Of a stretch of DNA of 64,000 bases, positions 47,022 through 61,500 are shown piece by piece. The notes under the pieces are model-generated. The model was given only the letters and a program-made list of their open reading frames with translations. It ran no database searches and was not told where the DNA came from. The stretch is from Penicillus capitatus (Eukaryota; Chlorophyta): contig OZ287694.1 in NCBI GenBank assembly GCA_965649825.1, forward strand, positions 682,001 through 746,000, given 5' to 3'. How positions within the stretch are numbered: the first letter of the stretch is position 1; the number at the start of each line of letters is the position of its first letter. Both the position numbers and the translations under genes were made by a program.

Positions 47022-47485
47022 CTATGCGTCGTTGACATGAAAAGGACAGTCTTTCGATTTCCAGAGAACGATATTAAGGTGCCGCCACTTGAGCCAGATG
47101 TGTTGCCGGTACTCGTGACTCGCCGCACCTACACCATCGACACCGCGTTGACGGAAAAGGCGTTTCGAGGCCCACAGGCGAAATGATCGCCGACGACGCA
47201 ATGGTAGACGCCATCCGTCGCTTTGCCGGTACCGGGATACCGCTTGTCGTATTCTTGCTTGATCGCACCGGCCACTTGCTTCAAATCGAGTGCACCTCCT
47301 TGCCCGGCGCCGCACTTCTCCAGTGCCGCCGTGGCGATCTCGACGGCGCTCGTTTGGTAAGCAAACGGCATTTGACTCCTCAAAACGCGCACGGCGGCAA
47401 TGCCCGTTGCATGGTCGGCCTCTTCTGCGTTCTGTGCCATGACTGCGTTCGTGCTCTTGTCTCTTTCAGCCGCCACACAAGTCAA
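47022..47485 (-). CDS. dynein light chain (LC8/DYNLL-type family)
   Basis: Two exons (47176-47485 and 47022-47128) around a 47-bp GT-AG intron. It encodes 138 aa from the first ATG, or 123 aa from the ATG at 47440. The family core is present: AVEIATAALEKC, then AGAIKQEYDKRYPG, HCVVGDHFAC, then SHEYRQHIW and a final NIVLWKS strand. LC8-type chains are dimeric hubs of dynein and other complexes. An insertion (GTGKATDG) sits in the loop where LC8 normally has a short Tyr-x-Pro-Thr-Trp-His-Cys, and the Trp is Tyr here. This makes it a divergent, possibly axonemal, member. Convergent with ECM29, 6 bp between stops. Confidence 0.82.
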
Positions 47486-47835
47486 CGCCGTTCTTGGACG
47501 GACCGACTAGACTGTTTGCGAGGGACCCTTGTCAACGTGTCGCTCGTCATCTGGAGACCTCTCTTCAGTCGCGACGCGCTAAGGCGGCGGTGGCGGCTGG
47601 ACAGTAACGTACACGGCGCGTTGGGGTCAGCGGCATTTTAAGATTGAAGATGCGTTCACCGTCCGAGAAGGCTCGATCAAAAAACTCAGACGCTCACGTA
47701 TCTAATTCGCATCCGAGGCATCGAGACGGCATCTCGACAAAACGACGCCCCGCTATGGACAGAAGATACATCTAACGTTGTTGATACATGTCCTCCACCA
47801 ACTGACCCCATCATCCTTTGTCTCTCCAGCGATCG

Positions 47836-50800
47836 TCATGCCTCATCCATCTCTTTGGAAATTGACAGTCGAGACATGCGCCGCTCAACTTCGGGCGAAC
47901 TGGGTGACGTGGATTTGACGCTCTCTCTCCGGACGCGTCCGATCGATTTTTCGCTGGGCGTTGCGCCTTGTGGAGGTAGAGATACAGAAGAAGAGGCGGC
48001 GGCGGCGGCGGCGGCGTTTGCGTCGACGCCTTCAGGAATGCGATCCAGACGGCTGGTTCTGCCCAACAGACGCATCTCCGAGCGTCGCTGTATATCTTCC
48101 GGCTCCTCGGCCTTTCTCTTTCGATCGATCGAACTACGGGCGTCACTGTTGCGATCGTGTCCACTCATCTCGGCAAAGGTCAACTCGCAGGACTCGTCCA
48201 TACTCGTCGTTTGACTCTCCGTCTCCATAACCGCCCCACACTTCTCTTCGTGAAGATGCAACAGATCCGCTTCGAAACGCTGAGCAAGGGATTTGAGATC
48301 ATTCGATCTGCCGTTCCGTTTCATCTTGATACAGGTCTCCTATCACCAAGCTATACGGTTTAACGCTGCCGAGATGTCTTCCCTACCCTAAAGTGCCGAA
48401 AGCAGCGTTCGTCTGCGAGGGATTTCTGATAGGTCGTCTTCAGCATTTCCATCCATTTTCGAAAACCTGCACGGGACACAAGGGCTATCGATGGATGTGA
48501 CAGCGACGTGGACCTCTTTCCCCTAACTGCAGGGATCGGATGCTGAACGAAAGGCCTCTCCACACGCGAACACTCTCCTCCGCTTCGAAACGCACGCAGA
48601 GCTTCTCCACGAGTTTCTCTCCGTGTCTCTCACTAGATCGCACCCGTCCAGAAACGCTGTCTCGAGATGCGGGTGTACTTTGTGAATTTGAGAAGGTATT
48701 GGACGATCGTCTGAAAGCGAAGAGCGTCCAGCGACGTCTCCGCCAGGAGATTCGAGAGAATGTCGGGGAAGAGGTTGTAGATCGGATTGAACGTCCGGGT
48801 GGCTCTGGATCACAAAGCGAGATAGAGATGCTTCTCTGTCGATCATCGGATGCGCACTTCTGTGCAAGTTCGTTGACAAAATTCGTCGCCATCGATTTTA
48901 ACCGTAGATCCTCGTCGGCCATCAAGATGATGATCTTGGAGATCTGTCCCTTCACCTACAAAACATATCTCACTCTTTTGCGATGGCGACAGAAGAGTGG
49001 TCACACTTTTATCATGTCACTCAAAATGAGATGCGTCAAGACGAGCAGGGTGTTGCGTTTGAGACCTAGATGACTCGCATGTGTCAAGGAATGGGGGTGT
49101 GCCTTTCTTACTGGGCTCATCTATTGCCAAGAGATCGTAGAGATGCGAAGTCCACGGCTCCATGAGATTTGGGAAACGGATCATCAAATCGCTCATTCCG
49201 ATCATAAGATTCTCTTTGATCACGCTCTCCACTTTTCTGCATACACGTCAGTGGGCTGTCGCAAGGATGGCGGCTGCCTTGCCTGTGCTGCAGGAGGGTG
49301 AAGATCAGTCGAATATTATTCTGGCAGAAGACGCCGTCGATCGACATCAGTTTCATCAAGGCGCAAGAGAGCGAGATCTGCACGGGCAGCGGCGTCTCGA
49401 TAAACGACGCTAGGGAATGGCAAAATTTGGAGATCGTTGGAGCGTAGTGCCCGATGAGCGATCTAGGAGACAGAAGCTCCGTCTCCATATCGTTCTTCAA
49501 CGCATCGAGTTCCAGTTCCTGCCGATGCGCATCGCTTCCCATCGGATCGTCCGTTTCGCCTTCCTTTTCCTGATCTGCCAGCCGCCGGTGGATGAGATCG
49601 GTGCAGATTTCGACGTAGACCTGATGGCACACCGATCGCCACTCGATGAACATACGCCATACGATGCTACCATTTGATGCACGGCGACTTGGCCCAGGAC
49701 GAAACAGAATCGAAGGAAAGCGTGACTGAGGATGGCGGCTTCAAAATCTCGATCGTCCATCGCATCGCCTCCTAGAAATCCACACACGTTATCCTCACGC
49801 GATGGTCTTCTGCAAGAAGCTGACGCGAAGCTGCCGTGACTGGCACAGCCGCCGCCATTTCGGTGAGGATTTCTTCGAAAAGTGTGTCTGGAGTGGGGAA
49901 AAGGGCATAGAGTGCAGCAACGGCGCTCTCGGCCACTTCAAACCAGTCGGCATCGGACATGTGTTTCTCAAAGAGCGTCTGTACGAGAGCACAGGCGATA
50001 TCCTGAGAGGCATCCGCATCGAACAAATGGGATGGAATCGAACGAAGCACACGGCAAATGTGCGAGACACAGAAGCCATCCGACAACGACTCCACAAATC
50101 CAATCTGCACAACACATCCGCCGTCCACACTACCAAACGTCTGTCAATGGCTCGACCTGCAGCAAGGTATCCAGATTCTCTGCCATGAGATCTTGGCAGT
50201 AAGGAGCGCAGACAGAGAGGCAGAAAACGGCGCCTCTGATCTAAAGGGCGCCGCCACACGTGATCCGATTGATCCGAAAGAACGGTTGGCGTACTTTGGC
50301 CTCGGTGGTGATCGGTACTGGCATGGTGTCTCGATCGAGGGCAATGAGCATCCACAGTTTGACAACCTTGTTCGAAATCTTCTCCTGCTGAAAAAGCAGT
50401 TTCAGCACCTCCTCGAGGCACGTCGTTTCGCCGATGGTGGCATCGACCGTCAACGCCACGATATTCTGAGCCGTCTTCAAATCGTCCTCCTCTAGAAACG
50501 CATCTCCCTCTCGTGAACATCCCGTCGCCCGCTCAAGGCAACGGACCGTCTCGATAGAGCTGCAGAAAAGCAGTGAGCAGTTCTTCTCTCAAACTGGCTT
50601 CCCGGCTGAAGACCAATGTCAGTGTAGCCTTGAATGCCACATCGATGCCCTTGACAGAGAACTGAACGCAGCAGAGATGTATCGGAGGCGATAGATCGGC
50701 GGCGCACGTTCTTGCAGACGACAAGGTAGTGGATGACTTCCTGCACGACGAGGACAGAGGCACTGGAAAGCAGCGACTGGCACTGGACAAGGGATTCTGT

Positions 50801-52657
50801 CAGCGAATCCGTAAAGCGCACGGCCGTTTCGAGCTGCTGCACAACGAAGCAGATCTGATCATACGTTCCAGCTTCCGACAGCGATCCCCTGATCTCGCCC
50901 TCCCTCTCTCCTAACCACACCTCACAGCGATCTCAAGAGCCTGTGCATTACCGTGTTCGAGCTCCCTTTGCTCACGAGGGTAGTCTTGGAGACGGCGTTT
51001 GTAGAGATCCAGTGTGGCACGGAAACGCTCGGCGTTCATGTTGACACCGAACGGATTGTATTCGACCAGTGCCTTCAGGAGACAGAGACTGGATTTACGG
51101 ACAGTACTGGCACAGTCCTGGAGTCTTTCCAGTGCAGATCGGGTCACATCTAGCCAGTACTCAAGCGGCACACACTTGTGCTGCGTGAGCTGCACCCACA
51201 CCGTCACACATCGCGATCTAGACATACAGGAAGCTATGCAGAAGCTGCTGGAGATGCATTCGACGCCTGCCTCGTGAAAGCATTCGTATCGGCAAAGCGC
51301 TGATGGAGTCGATCGAGCATCTGGTGCAACTCGTGCTGTTTGTTTGTGCGTTCCTCTCCCTCCAGAGACAGAATCAGCGATCCAAGTACAGACACCAAAG
51401 CACTGCGCATGGGATAGGCTGTACAGCACCAGTAGGGCTCGAGTGCGGAGCTCTGTTTGAGAAGCGACGCCGGAACAGCATCCCCCAGACATTCCAGCAA
51501 CTTCGATACCGATTTGACAGCTTGACTGCGACCCTTCGATGCATCCCACTGATGACTGTAGTCATGTGGACTGCTCTTAGTCATCTCCAAGACCAACGCC
51601 CTCGACTGTACACCCCATCAGCCAAGCGCGCTAGGCGGTGCAGGTTACCAGGGCGTCATCGTTGTGGGTCTGTTCCGAAAACTGTGCGATTTCGGCAACG
51701 ATCGATGCGAGTTGTTCTGTCTTCTGAACAGCGAGAAGTAAAGCGGAGGCTGTCGCTGTCTCCAGTCGATGTCGAACGGCACATGCCGCAAAGACGTCGA
51801 AGACCTTCTCACGTATCCCTGCGCCTCTTAGCACCTCCCAATGTCTCAAACAGCGCATCCCCTACACAACGCGTTTCGTCCACGCTGTGGCGGCTGTACA
51901 GCAGAGGGAGGGATAGACCATTGCCAGACACAGATCCAGCATTCGACGATCGATCTCGTCGGACTCGAAGACGGCGCAGAGGTCCAATGATAGCAAAGCA
52001 GCGACGGCTGACAGGGATCCTTCCATCAACGTCCTCCAATCGAGAGCTGACGTCGATGAGGCTCTGCCTCGACCTGGGGGACAGGATCGATGACAGCAAT
52101 GGGAGCGGAAGGCGTACGGGATGGTGTGTTTTTCTTTCGTGGTGTAAAGGAAGATGAGGGGGTGTTGTTCTGTTGATGCTCGACTCTGTTCCAGAGCCAG
52201 TCCACAAAGAACACGTAGACCTTTGCAGCACTGCGGTGCGATTTGAGATCATCGTTTTCGGTCAGTCCAGGAATCTGTGCGGCCAAGATCTTGAGATTCG
52301 TCTGCATGCCTTCGAGCAAGGCCGTCTGCAGTTCCGCACTTAGCGAAGAAAATCCCCTGGACAGGACACGGCAGGTGATCTGGTCGAAGACGCGGTCAAA
52401 GGGTGCGGACTTGGCGATGAGGTAGGCGGCGTCGAAGGGATACTGCTCCAAGATGCAGTTCGGTTCATGAAATCCGAGATCGTGTACGACGCCTAAGGGA
52501 GAAAGGCGGCGGTGGAGAAACGGACGAAAACGGGTTGCGGACGTTCGGCGAGGTCGTGTGAGAAGCGCAGGTCGTGGTTGGAGGAGAAGGCGAGTGGGAA
52601 ATCGTGTGGCTTCGTCGACAGATCTTCGGGAACGAGAGGAATGCGAAATTCCGTCAT
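47836..52657 (-). CDS. NCAPD2: condensin complex subunit 1 (CAP-D2/NCAPD2/Cnd1)
   Basis: A gene of more than ten exons with introns of about 44-58 bp. The start at 52657 (MTEFRIPLVPEDLS) matches the family N-terminus, followed by GFHEPNCILEQYPFD and a Cnd1 N-domain. Placed junctions include introns 52493-52542 and 52074-52117. The C-terminal Cnd1 HEAT domain is unmistakable: ENLMIGMSDLMIRFPNLMEP, KGQISKIIILMADED, then FNPIYNLFPDILSNLLAE and GEKLVEKLCVRF. The tail after about 48330 is disordered and Ser/Arg-rich with an Ala run. Condensin compacts mitotic chromosomes; this subunit is the HEAT regulator that binds kleisin and DNA. Several internal junctions (49-51.8 kb) were not fixed individually. 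Confidence 0.9.
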
Positions 52658-53161
52658 CCTGACAGCAACGACGGCGGCGTAGATGATCGGAAAGCCCGTT
52701 GCCTGGCGATCCTTTCGGCAGCGTCGAAATAATGAAGTGCATTTGACGTCACGTCAAAAACGCGAAAGCGACGGAGACAAACCGTCCAGGCGAGAAATCC
52801 GTTGCCTGCGCCTAGCGCGATGGCGCCTGCGTCGATGCGCTCGCAAGAATTGCGTCGCATACGCGTTCTCTCAGTTAGTTACACTCGCAGGCTGTCACAT
52901 CAGAAAGCGAAACAAGAGCCAAGTCTTGGGTGCCCATTTCCACTACGCTACCTTCGTTCATAGTAGATCCGACGCAGGTCGACGTCGTCGAATGGGCGAA
53001 AATAGAATCGAAAAGAAAGCGATCGGATCGTTCTCGCCAAGAGACCCTCCGGCGAATCCGGATCAGGTAACTGGCGTCCCTGCTGAAGAATATAATAGCC
53101 TGCCCACGCCATCCATCCATCCCATCTCGTTCAGCCGCCATCGAGAGCATTGCTGCAGTGA
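52658..53161. other. intergenic between kinase and condensin gene
   Basis: About 500 bp with short ORFs only (for example 52654-52860 minus). It likely carries the condensin promoter and the kinase 3' UTR. Confidence 0.4.
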
Positions 53162-54339
53162 TCACTCTTTCCCTAACCGTCGTTTCTCACACTTGGTTGC
53201 TACAGTCGTTCGTTTGAGAAATGCATGTTGCGTCGCCGTCTCAGCCGTCATGCGTTTGGCTTCTTCGCGCAGCAAGAGTCGACGGAGAAAGTCTTTGGCA
53301 TCGGGGCTGTACGTCTCCCACGGCGACGATGCGAAGTCGACGTCACGTGTGACGATCTTCAACACAATATCGTGTTCCGTTTCGAACGTCTCCTGCTCTT
53401 CCGGCGTAAAGTACGGCATCCGTCGCGTCGTCAGTTGATAGAGCATCGTCCCCATGCCCCACATGTCTGCCGCCAAGCCAAAACGCGCGTTAAAGACCTC
53501 AGGAGGCCAATTCATCGGGGTGCCCACACGAAAGGTACAGCATCCCCTCCCTACAGCCAACAAGACGTCGTCCAGCGCCGAGCGATCGATCGTTTACCCA
53601 TGCGCATACTGCAGCCGAAGTCCACGGCCTTGAGCCATCCCGATCGTAGCGCCATCGGATCGTGGGCCAATCGCCAAGCGTCGTGCTCCGATCGAATCAC
53701 AAAATTTGCCGCTTTGATATCGCCATGCAGAATCGCCCGTTCGTGACAGATCCGCAGTACACTTGTCGCTTCGCGTGCAATTTCCACAAGCTGCGTCTCG
53801 TGCAGCGGCCCATGATGTTTTGAAAACATCGCCAAATCGCCACCCGTACAGAGCTCCGTCACGAGACAGTCTCTGTCTTCGAAACGCAAACGTGCTTTCA
53901 CCTTTGCCACGGCCGGGCAGTCGTGAACCGCCACGTGGAGAGCGACCTCCTGCGTCAGGCGAGAGGGCGAGCATTTCGCCCCCGGGACACTGCCGCCGTG
54001 CGTCTGCATCTCCTTGACAGCCACGTTCTCTCCCGTCACCCCATCAACGCCACGATACACGGCACCGTAGTTGCCTCGGCCGATTTCTTCAAAGAGCGTC
54101 ATATGATGGTGGCACATCTCCGTGGCATCTGTCCACGCAACGGCATCTTGCAACATGTCGCTCTGCTTGAGGATGGAGGGCTGCGTTGCATAGTAGTTGG
54201 GTGATTTGCCAGAAGAGATGTAGAATTGGCGACATTGGGGTGTCCGACGGCGCGACGCGCGACGACGCGGGCTCTCTCCTGTCGACGACGACAAAACACG
54301 CATTCGAAACGTCGACAGACAGGACTTCATTTGACCCAT
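53162..54339 (-). CDS. protein kinase with an HGD catalytic motif
   Basis: Two exons (53598-54339, 53162-53550; 47-bp intron 53551-53597) give 376 aa. Kinase landmarks in order: glycine loop IGRGNYGAVYRG, VAVKEM (Lys), hinge VTELCTGGDL, catalytic ILHGDIKAANFVI, VDFG, then GTPMNWPPEVF and ADMWGMGTMLYQL. The architecture resembles the CAMK/CDPK group, but no EF-hands follow. The HRD arginine is replaced by Gly (HGD) and APE by PPE, while the catalytic Asp, Lys and Asn remain, so activity is likely but activation-loop regulation may differ. The N-terminal 90 residues are basic and unstructured. A later ATG (MKSCLS) is an alternative start. Confidence 0.88.
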
Positions 54340-54697
54340 CCATCTTTAAGCGCCGACGGATAACTCTGCTGCGCACGATATCAAAGCAGTGCTAGACACA
54401 TGATCCTCGCTCCCAACATACGCCCTCAAGACACGAAACGCAGAATCGTATAGAACGTGGTTTTGTCCACGGAATATGCGGCAGGGAATATCCGAAGGAG
54501 GTGGAAGACGAATCGACGCATCGTAGACGGATGTCTGTATGAGCAGATGAACGAAAGAGACGCTGTGGAGGGGCTGCATGACGCCATAACAGAGGGAGAA
54601 ATCAAAGAGAGGCGGCGCAGGGCCTTATAACAGCAGGGAGCGTTTGCATCGCCCTCCAATAAAGAGTGAGAGAGGCATGCCGTTACGGGCACGACGA

Positions 54698-56335
<1,638 letters not shown>

Positions 56336-56414
56336 TGTGCAAAAGAGGCGGCGACGCAGAGGAACCGTCTGTCAAGAGGATTCGTACAAGACGACCCGAT
56401 CGATTCTGAAACCC
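56336..56414. promoter_or_regulatory. 79-bp divergent promoter region (aminotransferase / bL35m)
   Basis: Two mitochondrial-protein genes start in opposite directions from this interval. It is too short for two independent full promoters. No TATA box is evident. The regulatory role is inferred from position only. Confidence 0.45.
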
Positions 56415-56900
56415 ATGCTACTGCGTCGGACTCTCGTCGACGCCTCTCTCTTACGACGCATCTGCCGCCTGGCCATCGACACGCGTCCCCGTCCCTTCCA
56501 CACCTTCCCATTCGCAGCGACGCCAGCACCTAGCGCACAAATCCAGAACCGACTGCTGGAATCGCCAGGATCACTCTATGTGTCACACGTGCTGCGTGGA
56601 CGTGGATCAGATGCGTGGCGAGAAAGGAGAGTGGGATTTGCCACCAATCGTCAGAGAATGAAGACGCCGAGGTGAGATGTGTTCTCTCTCTAAGGGGTGC
56701 GGGGCTGCCTCTGTCCGTGCAGTTGCTTAAAGAGGCGCTTTAAGATGACCGGCACGGGGAAGTACATTCGTTACAGCGCTAAGCACTCACACAACCTCTC
56801 CAAGCAAAACAAACGCCGGCGCAAGGGTCGAAAGAAAACGTATCCGGTGCCAAAGTTCTTTGCCAGGATTCTGAAGAGACTCAATTTTAAACGCCGGTGA
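56415..56900 (+). CDS. MRPL35: mitochondrial ribosomal protein bL35
   Basis: Two exons (56415-56671, 56723-56900; 51-bp intron) give 144 aa. The N-terminus is an Arg-rich presequence (MLLRRTLVDASLLRRICRLA). The bL35 domain spans the splice site: QRMKTPRS then CLKRRFKMTGTGKYIRYSAK, HSHNLSKQNKRRRKG and a basic C-terminus ending NFKRR. bL35 is a small, highly basic large-subunit protein of bacterial-type ribosomes. Organellar targeting looks mitochondrial rather than plastid, but this is inferred from composition. The stop is 32 bp from the stop of convergent TAF8. Confidence 0.88.
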
Positions 56901-56932
56901 GGATGTCGCGGACAGCGGACACCCATGTCTCT

Positions 56933-58319
56933 TTAAGCTTTCTTGGATTTTGTGGGGGAGGCGGTAAGGTCAGCCGTCTCTTCGATCTCGTCGGACTCTG
57001 CGTGTGGCATTCCTTCCAATACACTCGATTCCTCCCCCGCGACTTCGTTCGAATCGATCTCTTCTGTGACGTTGGGCAGAGACGAGGTGGTGCCGAACAG
57101 ATCAAAATCGTCTGTCTCCAGCGACTCCTCTTGGACAGCAGGGAGAAGATCGAGCTCCTCTGTGGCGATGGATGGGTTATCGGTCACACTTTCGGCTGGA
57201 GCTGTCGGCTGAAGGTTGAATTTGAGCATGGATGAGAAGGAAGTGGTCGTCGATTTGACTTTCTTCTCCTTGACTGTGCTCTTCGCTTCTTTCTTGCGTT
57301 TCTTGACGAACTGCGTCGTCTCTTGTGGATCGAAGGAGGCGACGGAAGAGAGTGAGGCATTGGGCAGCAGCTGCGCTGTCGGATCTGTCGCCTCATCTAG
57401 ACAGACGGCATCTGATGGGACAGCTTGGATCCGAAAGATCAACTCACCGCTTTGCTGAAGACGACCGAGGAGAAGCTCTGTCCAATTGCCGGCCATCTTT
57501 CGTTCGCGTCTGCTGACGGGTAGCTTCTCCGCGGCTTCCTCTTCCTGGTCCTCTTTGGATAGCATCGATGCAAAGGGATCCTCTAAAAGGATCTGTCAGA
57601 AGGGCAAAGGTGGAAGGAAGGCGACGCCTGGCTTGTCTGTGCCGTTTCCTATTTGAATGAGGACGTCTTCCGTCATCTTCTTGACCTCGTGGGCGCGGAT
57701 GGCCTTTGTCTTCTCATCCTGCTGCGGCTGAACATACACGGCTGTCTCACGGTATGTATGTTCAGCAGGAAAGGCAGGCAGATAACTAGGGGCATGCTCC
57801 GGAGGCTTCTGTCCGAACAAGAGGATCGAGCAAATGATCATTTGTCCAAAAGTGTGACCTGTTTGGCATCTTTGAATGAGATGTAGTCTTCTGTCGCTGG
57901 CAGGACAGGGAATCGCGGCACCGTTGCGCCGAATGGGATCTCTGCCTACGGTACAGAACAGCAGTAAAGGGATAGTGCGTGCATCTCGGATGTACCGACG
58001 CACCGATGCTGCTGCAAATTCTCGCAAGGGATCGATGCCGAATCCCAAATCGTCTAAACTCATGGCCTGCGGAGAAGGCAGTTGGTTGTGGGCGCTGTTC
58101 TGTGTGAAGGGTGGAGGGTACAATGTCTTTGGCGTTGGTTTCGGTGCGTCCTGCGTTTTCGGCGTAGCTTCGTGCTCCGACGCTGCATTGGCGTAGGAAC
58201 ATTTTGACGAGGTCGGAGAGCACGTCTAGAGTCCCATCACTCGCGGCGCCATACCCGGCCAGACTGCAGAGTTGCAGGCAGAGCTTTCTGCCGACGTCGT
58301 GCGCATACTCATCTGCCAT
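56933..58319 (-). CDS. TAF8: TFIID subunit TAF8
   Basis: Five exons: 58122-58319, 58004-58066, 57859-57945, 57626-57808 and 56933-57592. Introns are 55, 58, 50 and 33 bp; 1191 nt, 396 aa. The N-terminal histone fold (bromodomain-associated type) includes LSDLVKMFLRQCSVGARSYA and ENAGRTETNAKDI. The TAF8 core follows: VPRFPVLPATEDYISFKDAK, then APSYLPAFPAEHTYRET. The C-terminal half is acidic and low-complexity with a basic patch (FVKKRKKEAK), ending SPTKSKKA. TAF8 pairs with TAF10 and carries TAF2 into TFIID. The 33-bp intron is at the lower limit and is the weakest junction. Confidence 0.88.
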
Positions 58320-58596
58320 TCCTCAAACGGCAGAAATGACACGCATTTCGCACAGCATTGCCATTCCCTCTCATTTAACACACGAATCGCCGAATCGCAG
58401 TCAGGCAGAGATCTTAAAGGATGCGTTAATTTGATGCTGCTTCGTTAAATGGTACACTAAAAAGCCAGGATTCATAAGCACACTGAGGTTTCATAGCAAA
58501 TGATTCCAAACAGACACTCATGGAATCTGATACATTGCTCAAGGCTGATAAAATGTGATATCTCTGAGGCGTAAACGCTGTGGAAGAATGTTTAGA

Positions 58597-61500
58597 TCAC
58601 CCATCAGAAAACAAAGTAGAATCAGGACCGAGTTCATCGAACATATCATCCCACTTTGATGACTGTTTCATTTTCTTTGCGTAAAACTTCATCTTATCTA
58701 GTCTCTCGTCATCCATCTCCATCATCTCCATCTCCTCTTGTGTGATGCGCCTTAGCCGTTCTGGCCATTTTTCCGAGAGCGCTGGAACGTAAGGAATCGA
58801 TATAGACCTTCCTTGTTGTTCGGTAAGATATGTTTCCTCTCCTAAGCATCGTGGAGAAGGTATTCATTCAGTGGCTTTTCCGCAAAGGACATTGTATTCT
58901 ACCTTGAAGTAGATTTTGACAACGGGGGACGATCTCTTCCGGCGATCCATATTCAACATTTCCACTGCGAAATAGTATCACTTTGTTTGCATTCTCGGCG
59001 ACCTTGCGTCTAGGAAAGCAAACCGACTGGAGATCCGTGCGACGGTGTGATTTCTCTGACCTGCTCGTCATGGTGATGACCGTTTTGTCTCGAAAGTGCT
59101 CTTGCACAATCTGATGGATCTCTTCAAGAGTGTTGGAGTCTTCACTGCCTTCGCCTTCGTCAACAACAATAACCTGCACAACTGAAATGTATCGACAGAC
59201 ACAAAGGGCAACGTGCTTGTCTGTTTTCCAGAAGAACGCGGGCCAAACAGAAGAGCCTCTTTTGTCTGTTGTCCAAAATTTTGTCGTTTTTCTGAAGAAC
59301 GACATCGAGTCCCCCTAAATCGTCAATGTGTGTTTCCAGGTCAACCTTCCTCAATGCCTCCCGCATCTTAGCATCACGCAGTACGTTCGATAGCTCGTCA
59401 TCACCGTCGTCATGCTTGGTCGGATCGAGATTCACTCGAACAGTTCCCGTTACTATAAAGGGACGCTGAAGGCAAAGATGTCAAAACAGTCCAATGCGTA
59501 AAGCGGTACCTACCCTTGGAATGAATGAGATTCTGCTTCGATGGCTCCTCAGTTCCACCTTCGAGATGTCGACCCCGTTAAAAAATACCTGACCGTGGCT
59601 TAAGTCTACGAATCTGTACAGAGCAATTGGAAGAACAGACCTCCTACGACATCAAACACATGAGTGTATGTTAGAAGGGCATAGAGATACCAGTTTCCGT
59701 ATTCGCCAACAACGGCAATGTGCTCCCCTGGTTCTATTGTTGCCGTGAATTCCTTGACGACCGGAGGCGAATTTGAGCAATACCGCAATGTGACATTCCT
59801 GAATTCGATGGGGCCAGGTTCCGAAAAATTGCTAGAACTGGCTGGAGGGTCGTATGACTGGCCTGCACCTTCCGATTCCAGGTCTGCGTACTCCAAGCCG
59901 TGTTCGATGACTCCCATGTCTCTCTCAAAAACTAACATGGCCATGACAAAAGTGGATACAGCAGCTGCAATTTTCCGTGAATAGCTAAATGCAAGGTACC
60001 CCACATAATGTTCTTCTTCGTATTCAAATATTAGCAAAGTGGCAGCTAATGCTGCTAATTCACTGCAAAAGTCCATCCGTAGGCCCATCCAGTTAATAAT
60101 GGATCGTCGAATGAGTGAGAGTGCTGTACTCCTGTCCACAATCTCACACTGCTTTTCAACCACATAGTCCTCAGCTGAGAATGCTCGAACGGTACTCAAT
60201 CCATCTAGAGTGTTGGCAACTCTCTTCTCCTCTTCTTGCATTGCCAGTATAGACAACTGCCTTGTTTGCAGGAAAGCGTTGTGAGCTTTAGCAAACAACA
60301 AGCAACACGCCACTCCAGAGGCCGAGAAGACAAGCATTGTCAGTGGAGTTGTCACGGCCAGTATAAGCAGAATGACCAACAGCTCCGTACCATACCTGTC
60401 TTCTGCTGTCAGTGTCAAAGCATGTATTTGTATGAGATGAACACCTGAGCAGTCGGTAGAGGGTGTCGTTTAATTCGTCATAGAGGACATGGTTGATCTT
60501 TCTGAGCCGCTTGGTGATTTGGACTCTGGGTGTCTCACGATAGAAAGAAAGCCTAGTCTTCAACAGTCCGGAAAGCATTTGGCTGTGCAGTGAACTGGAT
60601 GCTTTGTCGGCCATGACTTCAGATCTCCACGCAGCAATACTCCACGATATTGCGGACACGACTATTGAAACTGCAATGACTATTGCAATGACCTCAATGT
60701 TGTGAACATCTTCATCATTGAATAGTTCTATTCCACAGGCCAAGAATATGTTCAAAGTATCAGAGGATACTGCACCAACTATTAGCAATAGAATGATGAA
60801 AAAAGGGCCTGTGCCTCCAATTGCAAGTAGAACGCGCTGGATGGCTTTCAACAGCACGTCTCCTCTAAGAGGTAAAGCTCTTGGGGGCATTGGTGGCTGA
60901 TCTACGGCGGATGGATCTATGGCGGATGGATCTATGTATGAGGTGTTCGCTACGACATCTGGTCTTTCTACACATCATCAACGTCAGCAAAGCACTGGAT
61001 GTGGCATCCTTCCTACCTTTGCCAGGAGAGCAGCTTGTGTACAGAACAGGATTCAGTTCAGAAATACTGTCTAGAAACAGTTCAGCCTTCCTGTCAACTT
61101 TGCAATCTATGATCTGCCCATTCTCGAGGTAAAGGATTCGGCTTGCAGAACGGAAGAGCTGAAGATCGTTTGACACAAGAATCACTGTTTTGTTGTCTCT
61201 CCATAGTTTCTCAATTCCATTCATGAGGATATTTTGCTTGACAGCTTCCTCAAAGCTGGAGAGGGGGTTATCCAGTAATATGATGTCGGCATTGGAGTAG
61301 AATGCCCTGGCCAAAGCAATGTGTTCCTTTTGACTTCTAGAAATCTTGATCCCCTGCTCTCCAAGGAGAGTCCCATCTCCCCAAGAGAGGTTTTGCAGAA
61401 CTTGACGCATATCTGCTCTTCGAAGGGCCATCAAATAACGCATTCGATCGAAATCCTGTCCGAAAAGAATGTTCTCTCGGATAGTGGCGTCCAGAATGAA

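Noticed and set aside
52683-53438. 251-codon plus ORF
   Set aside because: Antisense to the kinase C-terminal exon and the condensin upstream region, with no domain, so it is a shadow ORF.
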